The notes beneath the pieces were generated by a model, which was not told where the DNA came from, searched no databases, and worked only from the letters and a program-made list of their open reading frames with translations. Shown here piece after piece: positions 27,496-36,401 of a DNA stretch of 64,000 bases. The stretch comes from an uncultured Oscillospiraceae bacterium. Lineage in GTDB: Bacteria; Bacillota; Clostridia; Oscillospirales; Ruminococcaceae. The position numbers and the translations under genes were made by a program. Each line of letters starts with the position of its first letter. Positions within the stretch are counted from its first letter, which is position 1. The stretch is from the NCBI GenBank assembly GCA_934438055.1, contig CAKSAY010000001.1, forward strand, positions 1 through 64,000, in the 5' to 3' direction.

Positions 27496-28629
27496 ATGAG
27501 AGCATATAAAATTTTGTTATTGCTTTTCATATGTATTTTGGCCATGCCCATAATCTTTTTTTTGATTCCCTCAAGCATAAACGACGTCAAAGAGCCTATG
27601 CCAACGCCTACAGTGAATGCATTAGGCAATAGAGAATATCAAAAAACAGTTGATGACGCACTTGCAGACAGAATCGTTGGACATAATGCTTTTGTGCAGT
27701 TAAAAACATGGTTGAATCTAGCAATGGGACAAAAGGAATCTAATGGAATCTATATTGCTGATAATATGCTCATACAAAAACCGTCTCTTCCGAGTCCGGA
27801 AGCTGTTGAGAAAATAACAAAGAACATAAATGCATTTGCACAAACAACCAGTGTTCCAAAATATGTGCTCATCATTCCCTCCAGTGCGGAAATTAATCAG
27901 ACCAGTCTTCCAACCTACGCTCCTAAACTAAATGAGTTAGACTTTATCAATGATATATACGCATGTCTTTTGCCTGACATCATCCGCTTAGATGCAGCGA
28001 CACCATTATCCTCCTCAAAAGACGCACAGGTGTTTTATCACACAGATAGTCAACTGACAAGTTTTGGTGCATTCTCAATCTATAATTATAATATTAAGTC
28101 TATGGGGTTTGTTCCAGCGTCTTACAGCGACTTTAACATCGAATACGCGCCCTGCGACTATTACGGCAAACTCTATCAGCAAACCCCCTATGCAGGAGTC
28201 AAGGCCGACAGAGTAGATTTATACCATTATAATGCCGCTAAAATAAATACAACGGTGCAAAAATATGATGAAAAAAAGGTGACAATAAATAACGACTTAT
28301 ATTACAAAGAGTATCTTAATACAGATGAGGGCGTGTATGTCTTTTTAGGCGAACCGGCGCCTCTTACCTCAATCAAAACCAATGTGGAAAACGGAAAAAA
28401 GCTCCTCGTCTTTGGTGATGAAAACATCGGAACGCTATCACAATTTTTTTCAATTCATTATGCGCAAATTGATATTGTAGATTTATCCTCTCTAACACCG
28501 AATATTGCCGGGACAATAGACATCAATAACTACGATGAAATTCTATTTGCAACGAGCACAACCGCGTTGAATGATGAAAATATGTTTGAAAATCTGTCTA
28601 TGTTGACAAACAAAGGAGGAAATACATGA
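27496..28629 (+). CDS. DHHW/AlgX-like protein with altered motif
   Basis: 377 residues: an N-terminal membrane anchor (about 5-26) and an extracellular SGNH-like domain of the type found next to MBOAT genes, where it transfers the acyl group to the polymer. The motif that names the DHHW family (T-D-H-H-W-T) reads T-D-S-Q-L-T here (residues 183-188), so the histidine expected in catalysis is missing while the surrounding sequence (FYHTD, TSFGAF) is kept. It may be inactive or use another residue. The stop overlaps the next start (ATGA). Confidence 0.7.
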   Translation: MRAYKILLLLFICILAMPIIFFLIPSSINDVKEPMPTPTVNALGNREYQKTVDDALADRIVGHNAFVQLKTWLNLAMGQKESNGIYIADNMLIQKPSLPSPEAVEKITKNINAFAQTTSVPKYVLIIPSSAEINQTSLPTYAPKLNELDFINDIYACLLPDIIRLDAATPLSSSKDAQVFYHTDSQLTSFGAFSIYNYNIKSMGFVPASYSDFNIEYAPCDYYGKLYQQTPYAGVKADRVDLYHYNAAKINTTVQKYDEKKVTINNDLYYKEYLNTDEGVYVFLGEPAPLTSIKTNVENGKKLLVFGDENIGTLSQFFSIHYAQIDIVDLSSLTPNIAGTIDINNYDEILFATSTTALNDENMFENLSMLTNKGGNT

Positions 28630-29690
28630 CCTTGACCAAAAAAATTCTTATCATCCTTGCAGCTATTTTGGTTGTGGGAGGCTCCATCTTGATAATCTAT
28701 ATGGTAGTGGATAGTCCAAAGCAGGTGCAAACACCATCTGCTCCACAGCCGGAATCCATAGCGCAAACCCAACCAAATCAAAATAAAAATCCATTGACAG
28801 GGGAAATGAATCTGCCCGACAGTGCAGTCGGCAAACAACCGGTGTCGATTATGGTTAGCAATAGCCAATCCGCTCTGCCACAGGCGGGTATCGGACAGGC
28901 AGATCTTGTATATGAAACGGTTGTTGAGGGGGGCATCACGCGGATAATGGCGTTGTTCGCCGATCCAAACGCGATTCCCTTGACCGGTCCGGTTCGTTCT
29001 GTTCGAGAATACTATATTGACTTGGCGGCGCCTTTTAACCCCGTCTTCGTTCACTTTGGAGGAAGTGAAACCGGTTACACCGCCTTGAAAAACGCAAATC
29101 TCTCTAAAATTGACGGAATGACTTCCCCAAATGCATTTTATCAAGACAAAGCTCTCGCTTCGTCTAAAGGAAAAGAGCACAGCTATTTTGTGTCAAGTCA
29201 AACTCTTCAATCCTCTCTCACCGCTTTTGAAAATAACAACGCTTTGAACTATCCGGACGCTTTTTCTTTCTCTAACGAACCGAGCGAATCATCTCAGATG
29301 GCAACTTCTGTTCACGTTCCCTTTTCAACCGGTTATGTGTCCGATTTTGTTTACGACGCTTCTACCCAAAAATATCTTAAAAGCCAATTTTCAGCTCCCC
29401 AAATTGATAAAAATACAGGAAAACAGATTGCAGTTGATAACGTGTTCATCTTATATGCAAATATCACAGGAGCATCGGATGGTTCGGAACGCAGAGAGAT
29501 TGACTTTTCTTCAGGAATGGGGATTTACTGCACCAAAGGAGGCGCTGTTAATATGATGTGGAGCAAAGACAGTCAAAAATCTCCGTTCCTGTTTTTGTCT
29601 GAAGATGGTGATGAATTAAAGGTCTCTCCCGGCCAATCTTGGGTCTGCATCGTCCCGGTTGAAAACAAGGCTTCGGTCACCATCTCTTAG
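28626..29690 (+). CDS. DUF3048 (YerB-like) membrane-anchored protein
   Basis: 354 residues: an N-terminal membrane helix, a Pro/Gln-rich spacer, then the DUF3048 domain with MVSNSQSALPQAGIGQADLVYE, GPVRSVREYY and a C-terminal WSKDSQKSPFLF (each shown in part). YerB-type proteins are exported and of unknown function; no catalytic residues are agreed. It closes the plus-strand run that began at the DUF5685 gene and is translationally coupled to the DHHW-like gene. Confidence 0.85.
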   Translation: MTLTKKILIILAAILVVGGSILIIYMVVDSPKQVQTPSAPQPESIAQTQPNQNKNPLTGEMNLPDSAVGKQPVSIMVSNSQSALPQAGIGQADLVYETVVEGGITRIMALFADPNAIPLTGPVRSVREYYIDLAAPFNPVFVHFGGSETGYTALKNANLSKIDGMTSPNAFYQDKALASSKGKEHSYFVSSQTLQSSLTAFENNNALNYPDAFSFSNEPSESSQMATSVHVPFSTGYVSDFVYDASTQKYLKSQFSAPQIDKNTGKQIAVDNVFILYANITGASDGSERREIDFSSGMGIYCTKGGAVNMMWSKDSQKSPFLFLSEDGDELKVSPGQSWVCIVPVENKASVTIS

Positions 29691-29811
29691 AAAATACTCC
29701 AAGTGCAGCGTGTAATGAATGTTCTCTATTCATGCGCTACAATCGCGCTTTTGCAGACGCAATCTTTAACGTTCTCTGCAAGACCCATAAAACGCGCAGT
29801 TTGATTGACTA

Positions 29812-29840
29812 TTTACAAAAGTATGTTTTAATGTTAGAAT
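29812..29840 (+). promoter_or_regulatory. Promoter of the ABC-F leader
   Basis: TTTACA, 17-bp spacer, TAGAAT. It would place the transcript start about 290 nt before the ABC-F gene, giving a long leader. Confidence 0.6.
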
Positions 29841-29962
29841 ATCATTATGAAAGCTTGCGGGAAAGATCTATATCTCCACCATTTTGTCAGCTTCGTCTGA
29901 TAAACCTTAGATTTCTTTCGGCAAAGCAATCCCATGCAAACCACAAAAAGGAGAAAAAGAAG

Positions 29963-29974
29963 ATGCGCAAATAA
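29963..29974 (+). CDS. Upstream micro-ORF (Met-Arg-Lys)
   Basis: ATG CGC AAA TAA, with AAGGAG nine nt upstream. The ribosome binding site is better than that of many real genes here although only three codons follow. It sits in the ABC-F leader, where ribosome stalling at a short ORF by antibiotics is the known trigger for attenuation in Lsa/Vga/CplR-type genes. The region 29691-30140 holds no other gene. Confidence 0.5.
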   Translation: MRK

Positions 29975-30016
29975 TTCTGCATATTTTTGAATCAAATGAA
30001 AACAATGTGATTTGAC

Positions 30017-30140
30017 TCAAAGGCAGAATCGTGTCTTTTTGCCCTTTTTGATGTGATAAAAACCGGTGATGAATCCGTGAACCTCTCGTTATTAAAGGCA
30101 GAAGTCTGTTTATCTTGCCTTTGATAACGGGAGGTTTTTT
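30017..30140 (+). promoter_or_regulatory. Transcription/translation attenuator of the ABC-F gene
   Basis: 30082-30100 pairs with 30116-30134 in a 19-bp stem (two G-U wobbles, 15-nt loop) followed by TTTTTT and directly by the ATG. The stem's 3' arm contains GGGAGG, the only ribosome binding site of the gene, so the hairpin can both stop RNA polymerase and hide the site. An upstream nonamer TCAAAGGCA (30017-30025) is perfectly complementary to TGCCTTTGA (30116-30124) and could compete for that arm as an antiterminator. Confidence 0.75.
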
Positions 30141-31610
30141 ATGTCAATAATTGATATACAACATTTAACATTTCACTATCCAGAAAGCACAGACACGGTG
30201 TTTGAAGATGTGAATTTGCAGCTTGACTCTCATTGGAAGTTAGGTCTTGTCGGGAAAAACGGCAGTGGAAAAACCACACTGCTCAAGCTTCTTGCCGGAA
30301 AGCTCTCCTTTCATGGAAAAATTCATAAAACCATCAATTTCTGCTATTTCCCTTTCTCTGTCAATGATCAGATGCAAACACCGCTGGAGATATCTGAAAG
30401 TATCAACCCGCTTTGCGAAGCCTGGAAATTAAAAAAGGAATTTTCTGCTCTTAACCTAAAAAGAGAAGTCATTCAAACGCCCTTTGCGTTTCTAAGCGAC
30501 GGTGAGAAAACAAAAGCCCTTCTTGCTATCCTCTTTTTGCAGGAAAATTCACTTGTTCTTATAGACGAACCCACCAATCATTTGGATTTAACAGGTAGGC
30601 AAGCGCTCGCCGACTATCTCTGCACAAAAAGGAGTTTCATCCTCGTGTCGCACGACAGAACGCTCTTAGACAGCACAGTCGATCACATTTTAGCCATTGA
30701 ACATAATACTATTGAAATAAGACATGTCTGTTTCGCAGATTATCTGCAAGAGAGAGAACGGCAAAGAGAAAGCGAACTTGCGCAAAATAAACAACTCAAA
30801 AAGGAGATTAAGACGCTTCAAACAGCCGCAAAAAATGCATCAAACCATGCCAATCAAATTGAGAAATCTAAAATAGGAACCCATGTCGGCGACAGAGGAT
30901 ATATCGGACACAAATCTGCCAAAATGATGAAGCGCGCAAAAAGCATTCAAGCACGAGCCGAGAAAAAAGCAGAACAAAAGTCTCTTTTATTATATCAGAA
31001 TGACAAGCAGGAAATTCTAACGCTCACCCCATTGCATCACCATAAACAAGGACTGATACAACTTCTAAACGTCACATTATCCTATGACAAAAATATTCTT
31101 CAGCAAAATCTCTCATTGCAGATAGACCAAGGTCAGAGAATTGCTGTCACAGGCCCAAACGGAAGTGGTAAAAGCTCCCTTTTAAAAGCTTTGAGCGGTG
31201 AAATTCCCATAGCAAGCGGCACCATTCAATTTGCTCCAAATTTAATTCTGTCTTATCTGCCTCAAACGACAAATTGCCTACAAGGCTCTATCGAAACAAT
31301 GATAGAACAAAATAATCTCTCTAAAACCAAAGTGCTAACCCTTTTAAAAAAGCTTGGCTTCTCCAGAGAAGATTTCAATAAAAGGCTTGAAGCAATGAGT
31401 CAGGGACAAAAGAAAAAAGTTCTTCTAGCCCAATCCATCGCCTCAAGCGCGCACCTCTATCTTTGGGACGAACCGCTAAACTATTTGGATTTGGAGAGCA
31501 GAATGCTCATCGAACAAATTCTTATGTCATCTACAGCCACCGTCCTCTTTATTGAACACGACAGACACTTTGTCGACGCCGTTGCAACCAAGGTCATTTC
31601 GTTTTTATAA
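30141..31610 (+). CDS. ABC-F ribosome-protection protein (Lsa/CplR type)
   Basis: 489 residues with two ABC ATPase domains and no membrane segments. Walker A motifs are GKNGSGKT (about 38-45) and GPNGSGKS; Walker B with catalytic Glu is LVLIDEPTNHLDL and LYLWDEPLNYLDL. A charged linker (about 205-290) reaches into the ribosome. The opening DIQHLTFHYPES...HWKLGLVGKNG (in part) resembles the Lsa and CplR proteins that remove lincosamide, pleuromutilin and streptogramin A drugs. Its regulation by an attenuator fits. Exact drug range cannot be read from sequence. Confidence 0.88.
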   Translation: MSIIDIQHLTFHYPESTDTVFEDVNLQLDSHWKLGLVGKNGSGKTTLLKLLAGKLSFHGKIHKTINFCYFPFSVNDQMQTPLEISESINPLCEAWKLKKEFSALNLKREVIQTPFAFLSDGEKTKALLAILFLQENSLVLIDEPTNHLDLTGRQALADYLCTKRSFILVSHDRTLLDSTVDHILAIEHNTIEIRHVCFADYLQERERQRESELAQNKQLKKEIKTLQTAAKNASNHANQIEKSKIGTHVGDRGYIGHKSAKMMKRAKSIQARAEKKAEQKSLLLYQNDKQEILTLTPLHHHKQGLIQLLNVTLSYDKNILQQNLSLQIDQGQRIAVTGPNGSGKSSLLKALSGEIPIASGTIQFAPNLILSYLPQTTNCLQGSIETMIEQNNLSKTKVLTLLKKLGFSREDFNKRLEAMSQGQKKKVLLAQSIASSAHLYLWDEPLNYLDLESRMLIEQILMSSTATVLFIEHDRHFVDAVATKVISFL

Positions 31611-31612
31611 AA

Positions 31613-31652
31613 AATTGCCGTCATAGGGCTTTCACAGCCAATGACGGCAATT
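31613..31652. terminator. Bidirectional terminator, ABC-F / spoVAE
   Basis: AATTGCCGTCAT and ATGACGGCAATT pair (12 bp), with an inner GGCT/AGCC. It lies between the convergent genes. Confidence 0.75.
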
Positions 31653-31654
31653 AT

Positions 31655-32023
31655 CTAACTTTTATCTTTAGCTTTAAAGATGAGTGCTGCCAAAAATCCA
31701 AAGACAACCGCTGCGGCAATGCCGGCCGCGGCCGCTGTAAATCCTCCGGTCAAAGCCCCTAAAAATCCAAATTCTCCAATGGCCTTTTTCACACCCTCAG
31801 AGAGAAGATAGCCAAATCCCGTTAATGGAACCGTCGCGCCGGCTCCCGCAAACTCCACAAGTGGACCATAAAGCCCAACAGCACCGAGAATCACACCGGC
31901 AACTACATAAGTGACTAATATTCGAGCAGGCGTCAATTTGGTGTAATCAATCAGAATCTGTCCAATGAGGCAAAACAGTCCTCCAACCACGAATGCCTTC
32001 ACACAATCCCAAACAATCTCCAT
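31655..32023 (-). CDS. spoVAE: Stage V sporulation protein AE
   Basis: 122 residues, four membrane helices, with the family signature GLYGPLVEFAGAGATVPLTGFG (in part). SpoVA proteins form the channel that moves Ca-dipicolinate into the forespore and out at germination. The start directly follows the spoVAD stop (1 nt apart), so the three genes are one operon. Expression by the forespore factor sigma-G is expected from the family. Confidence 0.93.
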   Translation of the reverse strand: MEIVWDCVKAFVVGGLFCLIGQILIDYTKLTPARILVTYVVAGVILGAVGLYGPLVEFAGAGATVPLTGFGYLLSEGVKKAIGEFGFLGALTGGFTAAAAGIAAAVVFGFLAALIFKAKDKS

Positions 32024-32024
32024 G

Positions 32025-33041
32025 TTACTTTCCTCCTCTCTCGTTTGTTAAATATACAAGGTGTGCAATAGACGGAATGCTTTCTCCCTGTTGATTAGAA
32101 GTAGGAGACATCAAAGCGCCGGTCGCTATAAATAATACATTCTTCAGCTCTCCCTGCCGCAACTTTTTTAAAATCGTGCTACATAAAACAGCTGCACTGC
32201 ACCCACAGCCGGAACCACCGGCATGAACGTCTTGCTTTTCACGGTTATATAGCAACAATCCACAATCATTATGCACAGCTGAAATATCAATATATTCCTG
32301 ACGTAGCAGGGTGATTAAGAGTTTAGACCCCACCAGTCCTAAATCTCCTGTCAAAATCAAATCATAATCAGACGGTTTTGTGCCGCTATCCTGTAGAAAC
32401 GTCGAAATAGTGTCTGCTGCTGCCGGCGCCATAGCTGCGCCCATATTATTCATATCCGTAACACCCAAATCCATCATTTTTCCTAAGCAAACTGCTTTAA
32501 CATATGGCGCACTGTCTTCCATTCCCACAACAACACTACCAGAGGCTGTTGCCGTCCACTGTGCACTTGGCGGTCTCTGACCGCCATATTCAAGCGGAAA
32601 ACGAAACTGTCTCTCTGAAGAACAAAAATGAGACGACGTGACCGCCAAAGCATGATTGGCAAAACCGCCCTCAACAAACAGCGATGCAAATAACAGAGAT
32701 TCGGCCATCGTAGAGCAAGCGCCATATAAGCCGGCAAACGGAATTCCTAACTCTCGAAGTCCATAGCTTGAGCCAATGCATTGATTGAGCAAATCCCCTG
32801 CAAAGACAATGTCGATCTGATCAGGTGTCAAGTTGGCTTTTTGAATGGCACGATTTGCCGCATCCTTTTGCATTAAGCTCTCTGCTTTCTCAAAGGTTTT
32901 CTCACCGAGTGTGGTGTCAATGTAAAGGTGATCAAACTCGTGTGCTAACGGCCCTTCGCTCTCCTTTTTTCCGCCGACAGCGGCAAAGCCGAGAATGCCG
33001 GGCTGTTTATCTAAATAGATTGTGCTTCTCCCCACTTTCAT
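32025..33041 (-). CDS. spoVAD: Stage V sporulation protein AD
   Basis: 338 residues, soluble, with a thiolase-like fold that binds dipicolinic acid. Family segments: IDIVFAGDLLNQCIGSSYGLR, YGACSTMAES and GGSGCGCSA (each in part). The start MKVGRSTIYL was chosen because AGAGGAGG is 8 nt upstream; a frame eight codons longer would begin within this site. 16 nt follow the spoVAC stop. Confidence 0.95.
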   Translation of the reverse strand: MKVGRSTIYLDKQPGILGFAAVGGKKESEGPLAHEFDHLYIDTTLGEKTFEKAESLMQKDAANRAIQKANLTPDQIDIVFAGDLLNQCIGSSYGLRELGIPFAGLYGACSTMAESLLFASLFVEGGFANHALAVTSSHFCSSERQFRFPLEYGGQRPPSAQWTATASGSVVVGMEDSAPYVKAVCLGKMMDLGVTDMNNMGAAMAPAAADTISTFLQDSGTKPSDYDLILTGDLGLVGSKLLITLLRQEYIDISAVHNDCGLLLYNREKQDVHAGGSGCGCSAAVLCSTILKKLRQGELKNVLFIATGALMSPTSNQQGESIPSIAHLVYLTNERGGK

Positions 33042-33057
33042 TTGCTCTGCCTCCTCT

Positions 33058-33513
33058 TTAAACAAATAATTGAATAATATAGTAGATTACACCGAAAATA
33101 ACAGAAGCGATGGTTCCATAGACAATGACAGGCCCTGCAATGACAAACATTTTTGCCCCCAGTCCTAACACCATTCCCTCAGTCTTAAACTCAATTGCAG
33201 GCGAGACAACGGAATTAGCAAAACCAGTGATGGGAACAAAAGTTCCCGCACCGGCAACCTTTGCAATTTTGTCAAACCATCCGATTCCCGTCAAAATGGC
33301 TGTGACCAACACTAAAATGACCGATACCCATGCACCGGCCTCTGTTTTATCCATTCCAACAGCCGTAAACCACTGCCGTAGGAGTTCCCCAATGGTACAA
33401 ATAAGCCCTCCAATTAAAAAAGCCATGGGTAAATTTTTATATGATTTAGAATTCGGCGACGCCTGTTTGACAAGCGCATCGTATTCTTTTGTTGAAATCT
33501 TCAAAATTCTCAT
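33058..33513 (-). CDS. spoVAC: Stage V sporulation protein AC
   Basis: 151 residues, four membrane helices, with PMAFLIGGLICTIGE, GAGTFVPITGFANSVV and the C-terminal GTIASVIFG typical of SpoVAC, a mechanosensitive channel component. MRILKIST was chosen as start (AAAGGAG 6 nt upstream). First gene of the operon. Upstream on the minus strand a TGAATA box resembles the sigma-G -35 element, but a well-spaced -10 box could not be placed. Confidence 0.95.
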   Translation of the reverse strand: MRILKISTKEYDALVKQASPNSKSYKNLPMAFLIGGLICTIGELLRQWFTAVGMDKTEAGAWVSVILVLVTAILTGIGWFDKIAKVAGAGTFVPITGFANSVVSPAIEFKTEGMVLGLGAKMFVIAGPVIVYGTIASVIFGVIYYIIQLFV

Positions 33514-33601
33514 CTCCTTTTTGCTATTATCCTCTGCGCGCAAATTGCATTTATTCATTTTTTGCTTCTCTCACATAGGGAAATGATTTTTCTGATTTCC
33601 C

Positions 33602-33630
33602 TTGCATTTTTCTCAAATTTTTGGTATAAT
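33602..33630 (+). promoter_or_regulatory. purA promoter
   Basis: TTGCAT, 17-bp spacer, TATAAT, followed about 60 nt later by the purA start. Confidence 0.7.
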
Positions 33631-33689
33631 AACAACGTTTTGGAAATGTTTTATAAGTTTCTTTGTATGTAGAAAAGTGAGGTAATCTT

Positions 33690-34964
33690 ATGCCTGCAAA
33701 TGTTGTAGTCGGTGTGCAATGGGGCGATGAGGGAAAAGGAAAAGTAATTGATATTCTCGCTTCACAAGCTGATGTTGTTGCGCGTTCTCAAGGAGGAAAC
33801 AACGCGGGTCACACTGTTGAAAGTGATGGAAATGTTTATAAACTGCGTCTGGTTCCATCCGGCATTCTTTATGAAAAAACGCTTTGTTTGATTGGATGCG
33901 GCGTGGTTGTCAATCCCCCTTCTCTTTTAGAAGAAATTTCGGGTCTAAAAGAACGTGGAATTTCATGTAAAAATTTAAAAATTGATCCAAGAGCGCATAT
34001 TGTCATGCCTTGGCACATTGCTTTAGACGGTCTCTCGGAAAAAGAACGCGGTAATGCTGAAATTGGCACCACAAAACGTGGAATTGGTCCATGCTATATG
34101 GATAAGGCGGAGCGCTGCGGCCTGAGAATGTATGACTTAGTAAACCCCGATACATTCCGCGAAAAAGCAATAGCTGTCGGCAAACTCAAAAATAAAATCA
34201 TCACGCAGGTCTATGGCGAACAGCCTCTAGACATTGAGGCAATTATAGAGGAATACGTACAATACGGCTCCGCATTAAAAGAGTATGTAGACGATGTTTC
34301 GGTTCTTCTTTATGACAGAATCAAGCAGGGAAAGAATGTGCTCTTTGAGGGAGCGCAGGGAACTATGCTCGACATTGATATGGGAACCTATCCGTTTGTG
34401 ACCTCCTCCCATCCGGTTTCCGGCGGCGTCTGCACGGGAAGCGGTGTCGGTCCTACTGCAATTGATGAGGTTATCGGCGTAGCCAAAGCATATACAACCC
34501 GTGTGGGTAAAGGCAACTTCCCAACAGAACTCTTTGACACAACAGGCGATTTGATTCGTGAAAGAGGACATGAATTTGGAACAAACACCGGAAGACCCAG
34601 AAGAATCGGCTGGTTTGACAGCGTGTTGCTGCGCCACGCCGTGCGAACAAACGGTTTGACATGGCTTGCTATCAATAAGCTTGATACACTGTCCGGTATT
34701 CCAACCCTGCGTGTCTGTACAGCATATAGACTGTCTGATGGAACTTTGTTGAAAAACTATCCCGCTTCGTTGGAAGAACTGGCACTTTGCGAGCCGGTAT
34801 ATGAAGATATTGAGGGCTTTTCGGAGGATATATCGGGAATTACAAGTTATGAGGATCTCCCTGAAAACTGCAAAAAATATATTGACCGATTAGAAGTATT
34901 ATGTGAATGCCCGATCCGTATGGTGGGTGTGGGTCCGTCCCGAAATCAAAATTTAACCCGATAG
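33690..34964 (+). CDS. purA: Adenylosuccinate synthetase
   Basis: Joins IMP and aspartate using GTP, the first committed step to AMP. 424 residues. The GTP loop is QWGDEGKGK with catalytic D13; further signatures are QGGNNAGHTV, GTTKRGIGPCYMDKA, EGAQGTMLDIDMGTYPFVTSS (in part) and NKLDTLSG. GTGAGG lies 9 nt upstream of the ATG. Monocistronic. No purine operon or purine riboswitch is nearby. Confidence 0.97.
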   Translation: MPANVVVGVQWGDEGKGKVIDILASQADVVARSQGGNNAGHTVESDGNVYKLRLVPSGILYEKTLCLIGCGVVVNPPSLLEEISGLKERGISCKNLKIDPRAHIVMPWHIALDGLSEKERGNAEIGTTKRGIGPCYMDKAERCGLRMYDLVNPDTFREKAIAVGKLKNKIITQVYGEQPLDIEAIIEEYVQYGSALKEYVDDVSVLLYDRIKQGKNVLFEGAQGTMLDIDMGTYPFVTSSHPVSGGVCTGSGVGPTAIDEVIGVAKAYTTRVGKGNFPTELFDTTGDLIRERGHEFGTNTGRPRRIGWFDSVLLRHAVRTNGLTWLAINKLDTLSGIPTLRVCTAYRLSDGTLLKNYPASLEELALCEPVYEDIEGFSEDISGITSYEDLPENCKKYIDRLEVLCECPIRMVGVGPSRNQNLTR

Positions 34965-34995
34965 ACGGATTTCTGTGAACCCCAAAATATGCAAA

Positions 34996-35026
34996 GCAAA
35001 AAGGGAGCCATAGGCTCCCTTTTTGC
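34996..35026 (+). terminator. purA terminator
   Basis: GCAAAAAGGGAGCC and GGCTCCCTTTTTGC, 14 perfect base pairs, 3-nt loop, T run inside the 3' arm. Confidence 0.85.
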
Positions 35027-35068
35027 ATCACGCAGTGTAATATTTACATTTAGAAAGGAAGTTTACAT

Positions 35069-35569
35069 ATGCCACGTTTAAACCTCGTTTTAGTTGAACC
35101 GCAAATTCCCCAAAACACAGGCAACATTGCCAGAACCTGTGCAGCTACCGGTGCGCGTCTGCATTTGGTGGAGCCTATGGGATTTGCTATTGATGATAAA
35201 AAGCTCAAAAGAGCCGGATTGGATTATTGGAAATATCTCGATATCAGTTATTATCAAAGTCTCGATGAATTTTTCATACAAAACCATGGCCCGTTCTTTT
35301 TCTTCACCACAAAAGGAAAAAACTGCTATACAGATATCAAATACCCTGACAATGCCTATCTTCTCTTTGGAAGAGAAGACGCCGGTCTAGACGAGACGCT
35401 TCTAGTGCAAAATCAAAGCCACTGTCTACGCCTTCCAATGATGGATGGAATCCGCAGTTTAAATCTCTCTAACAGTGTTGCAATTGCGACCTATGAGGTA
35501 TTGCGCCAATGGGGCTTCCCGACTCTGCAAAATGAGGGTCAATTGACAAAATTCCATTGGAGTGAATAA
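35069..35569 (+). CDS. trmL: tRNA (cytidine/uridine-34-2'-O)-methyltransferase
   Basis: A 166-residue SPOUT methyltransferase that modifies the wobble base of tRNA-Leu isoacceptors. Motifs: EPQIPQNTGNIARTC, LLFGREDAGLDE and RLPMMDGIRSLNLSNSVAIA, the last forming the deep-knot SAM site (quoted in part). AAAGGAAG precedes the ATG. It stands alone between purA and a long gene-free stretch. Confidence 0.93.
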   Translation: MPRLNLVLVEPQIPQNTGNIARTCAATGARLHLVEPMGFAIDDKKLKRAGLDYWKYLDISYYQSLDEFFIQNHGPFFFFTTKGKNCYTDIKYPDNAYLLFGREDAGLDETLLVQNQSHCLRLPMMDGIRSLNLSNSVAIATYEVLRQWGFPTLQNEGQLTKFHWSE

Positions 35570-36323
35570 TCATTAATAACCTAAAATAAGATGATTGCAC
35601 GATAGAAATTCCAAAAAAAGCCGGAAACAAAGATACCTTTTTATATGTTAAAGTGAACAGTTTCTAACTCACCCCCAAATGATAACAGGGCTATTGGCAA
35701 ATCATTGATTCTTTTCACAAAACTACAAGAAACCAGAGTGTCCTTATTGGTTTCTGCCATACCCAAAATATACCTTGCCTAAAAGGATTAACTGTTCTCT
35801 TGTGTTTTATCCATCATTATGCAATAGGGGGGCTCACAAATCGAGCACACAAGAAACCGCAAACAAACTTTCGGAGTTTCTCACACCAATCTTTATGAAC
35901 AGAGAGCTCAACCATCAGGCAGTTGCGGCAAACCTATGCCTATCAATGTAAATTAGAGCATATTCTATCAAACTTTTGAAATACCATCATCTAAAAAAGG
36001 AAAGGCTAATAGGATGCAGTACAATTCTTATATATTGCAAACCGGCTTACCCAAATGCTACATATGACAATTGACAGACAAACACAAAATCTGACTTTAA
36101 ATTTGCTGCAAACAGAAACTGCAAAGCTCAATAGATCTGAAAAGCATAGAACACAATTGTTACAGACACCTGAATTTTCCGATTCTCATAAAGTATTTCT
36201 TGATTTTTATGCTGACTAAAAAGAACAACTAAATATAAAACATGAATCTCTATCATCACTCATAACGCTCTAAATTTAGATTACAAATTTTAGAAAAGTT
36301 TCTTTTATGCGCTAATCTTTTAC
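35570..36323. other. Gene-free stretch of about 750 bp
   Basis: No reading frame of interest on either strand, and no clear RNA structure. AT-rich; possibly decayed sequence. Confidence 0.45.
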
Positions 36324-36352
36324 TTGAAAAAAAAATCCAAATGGGATATACT
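36324..36352 (+). promoter_or_regulatory. pgk promoter
   Basis: TTGAAA, 17-bp spacer, TATACT, about 50 nt before the pgk start; probably drives pgk-tpiA and perhaps gpmI. Confidence 0.7.
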
Positions 36353-36401
36353 ATTACTATAGTGTTTTTGGAATTTTTTATAATGAAAGGAAGAAAAAAC
36401 C

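Noticed and set aside
29732..29974. 80-codon frame ending in the Met-Arg-Lys micro-ORF
   Set aside because: The upstream part has no ribosome binding site and spans the candidate promoter; only the last three codons follow a good site.
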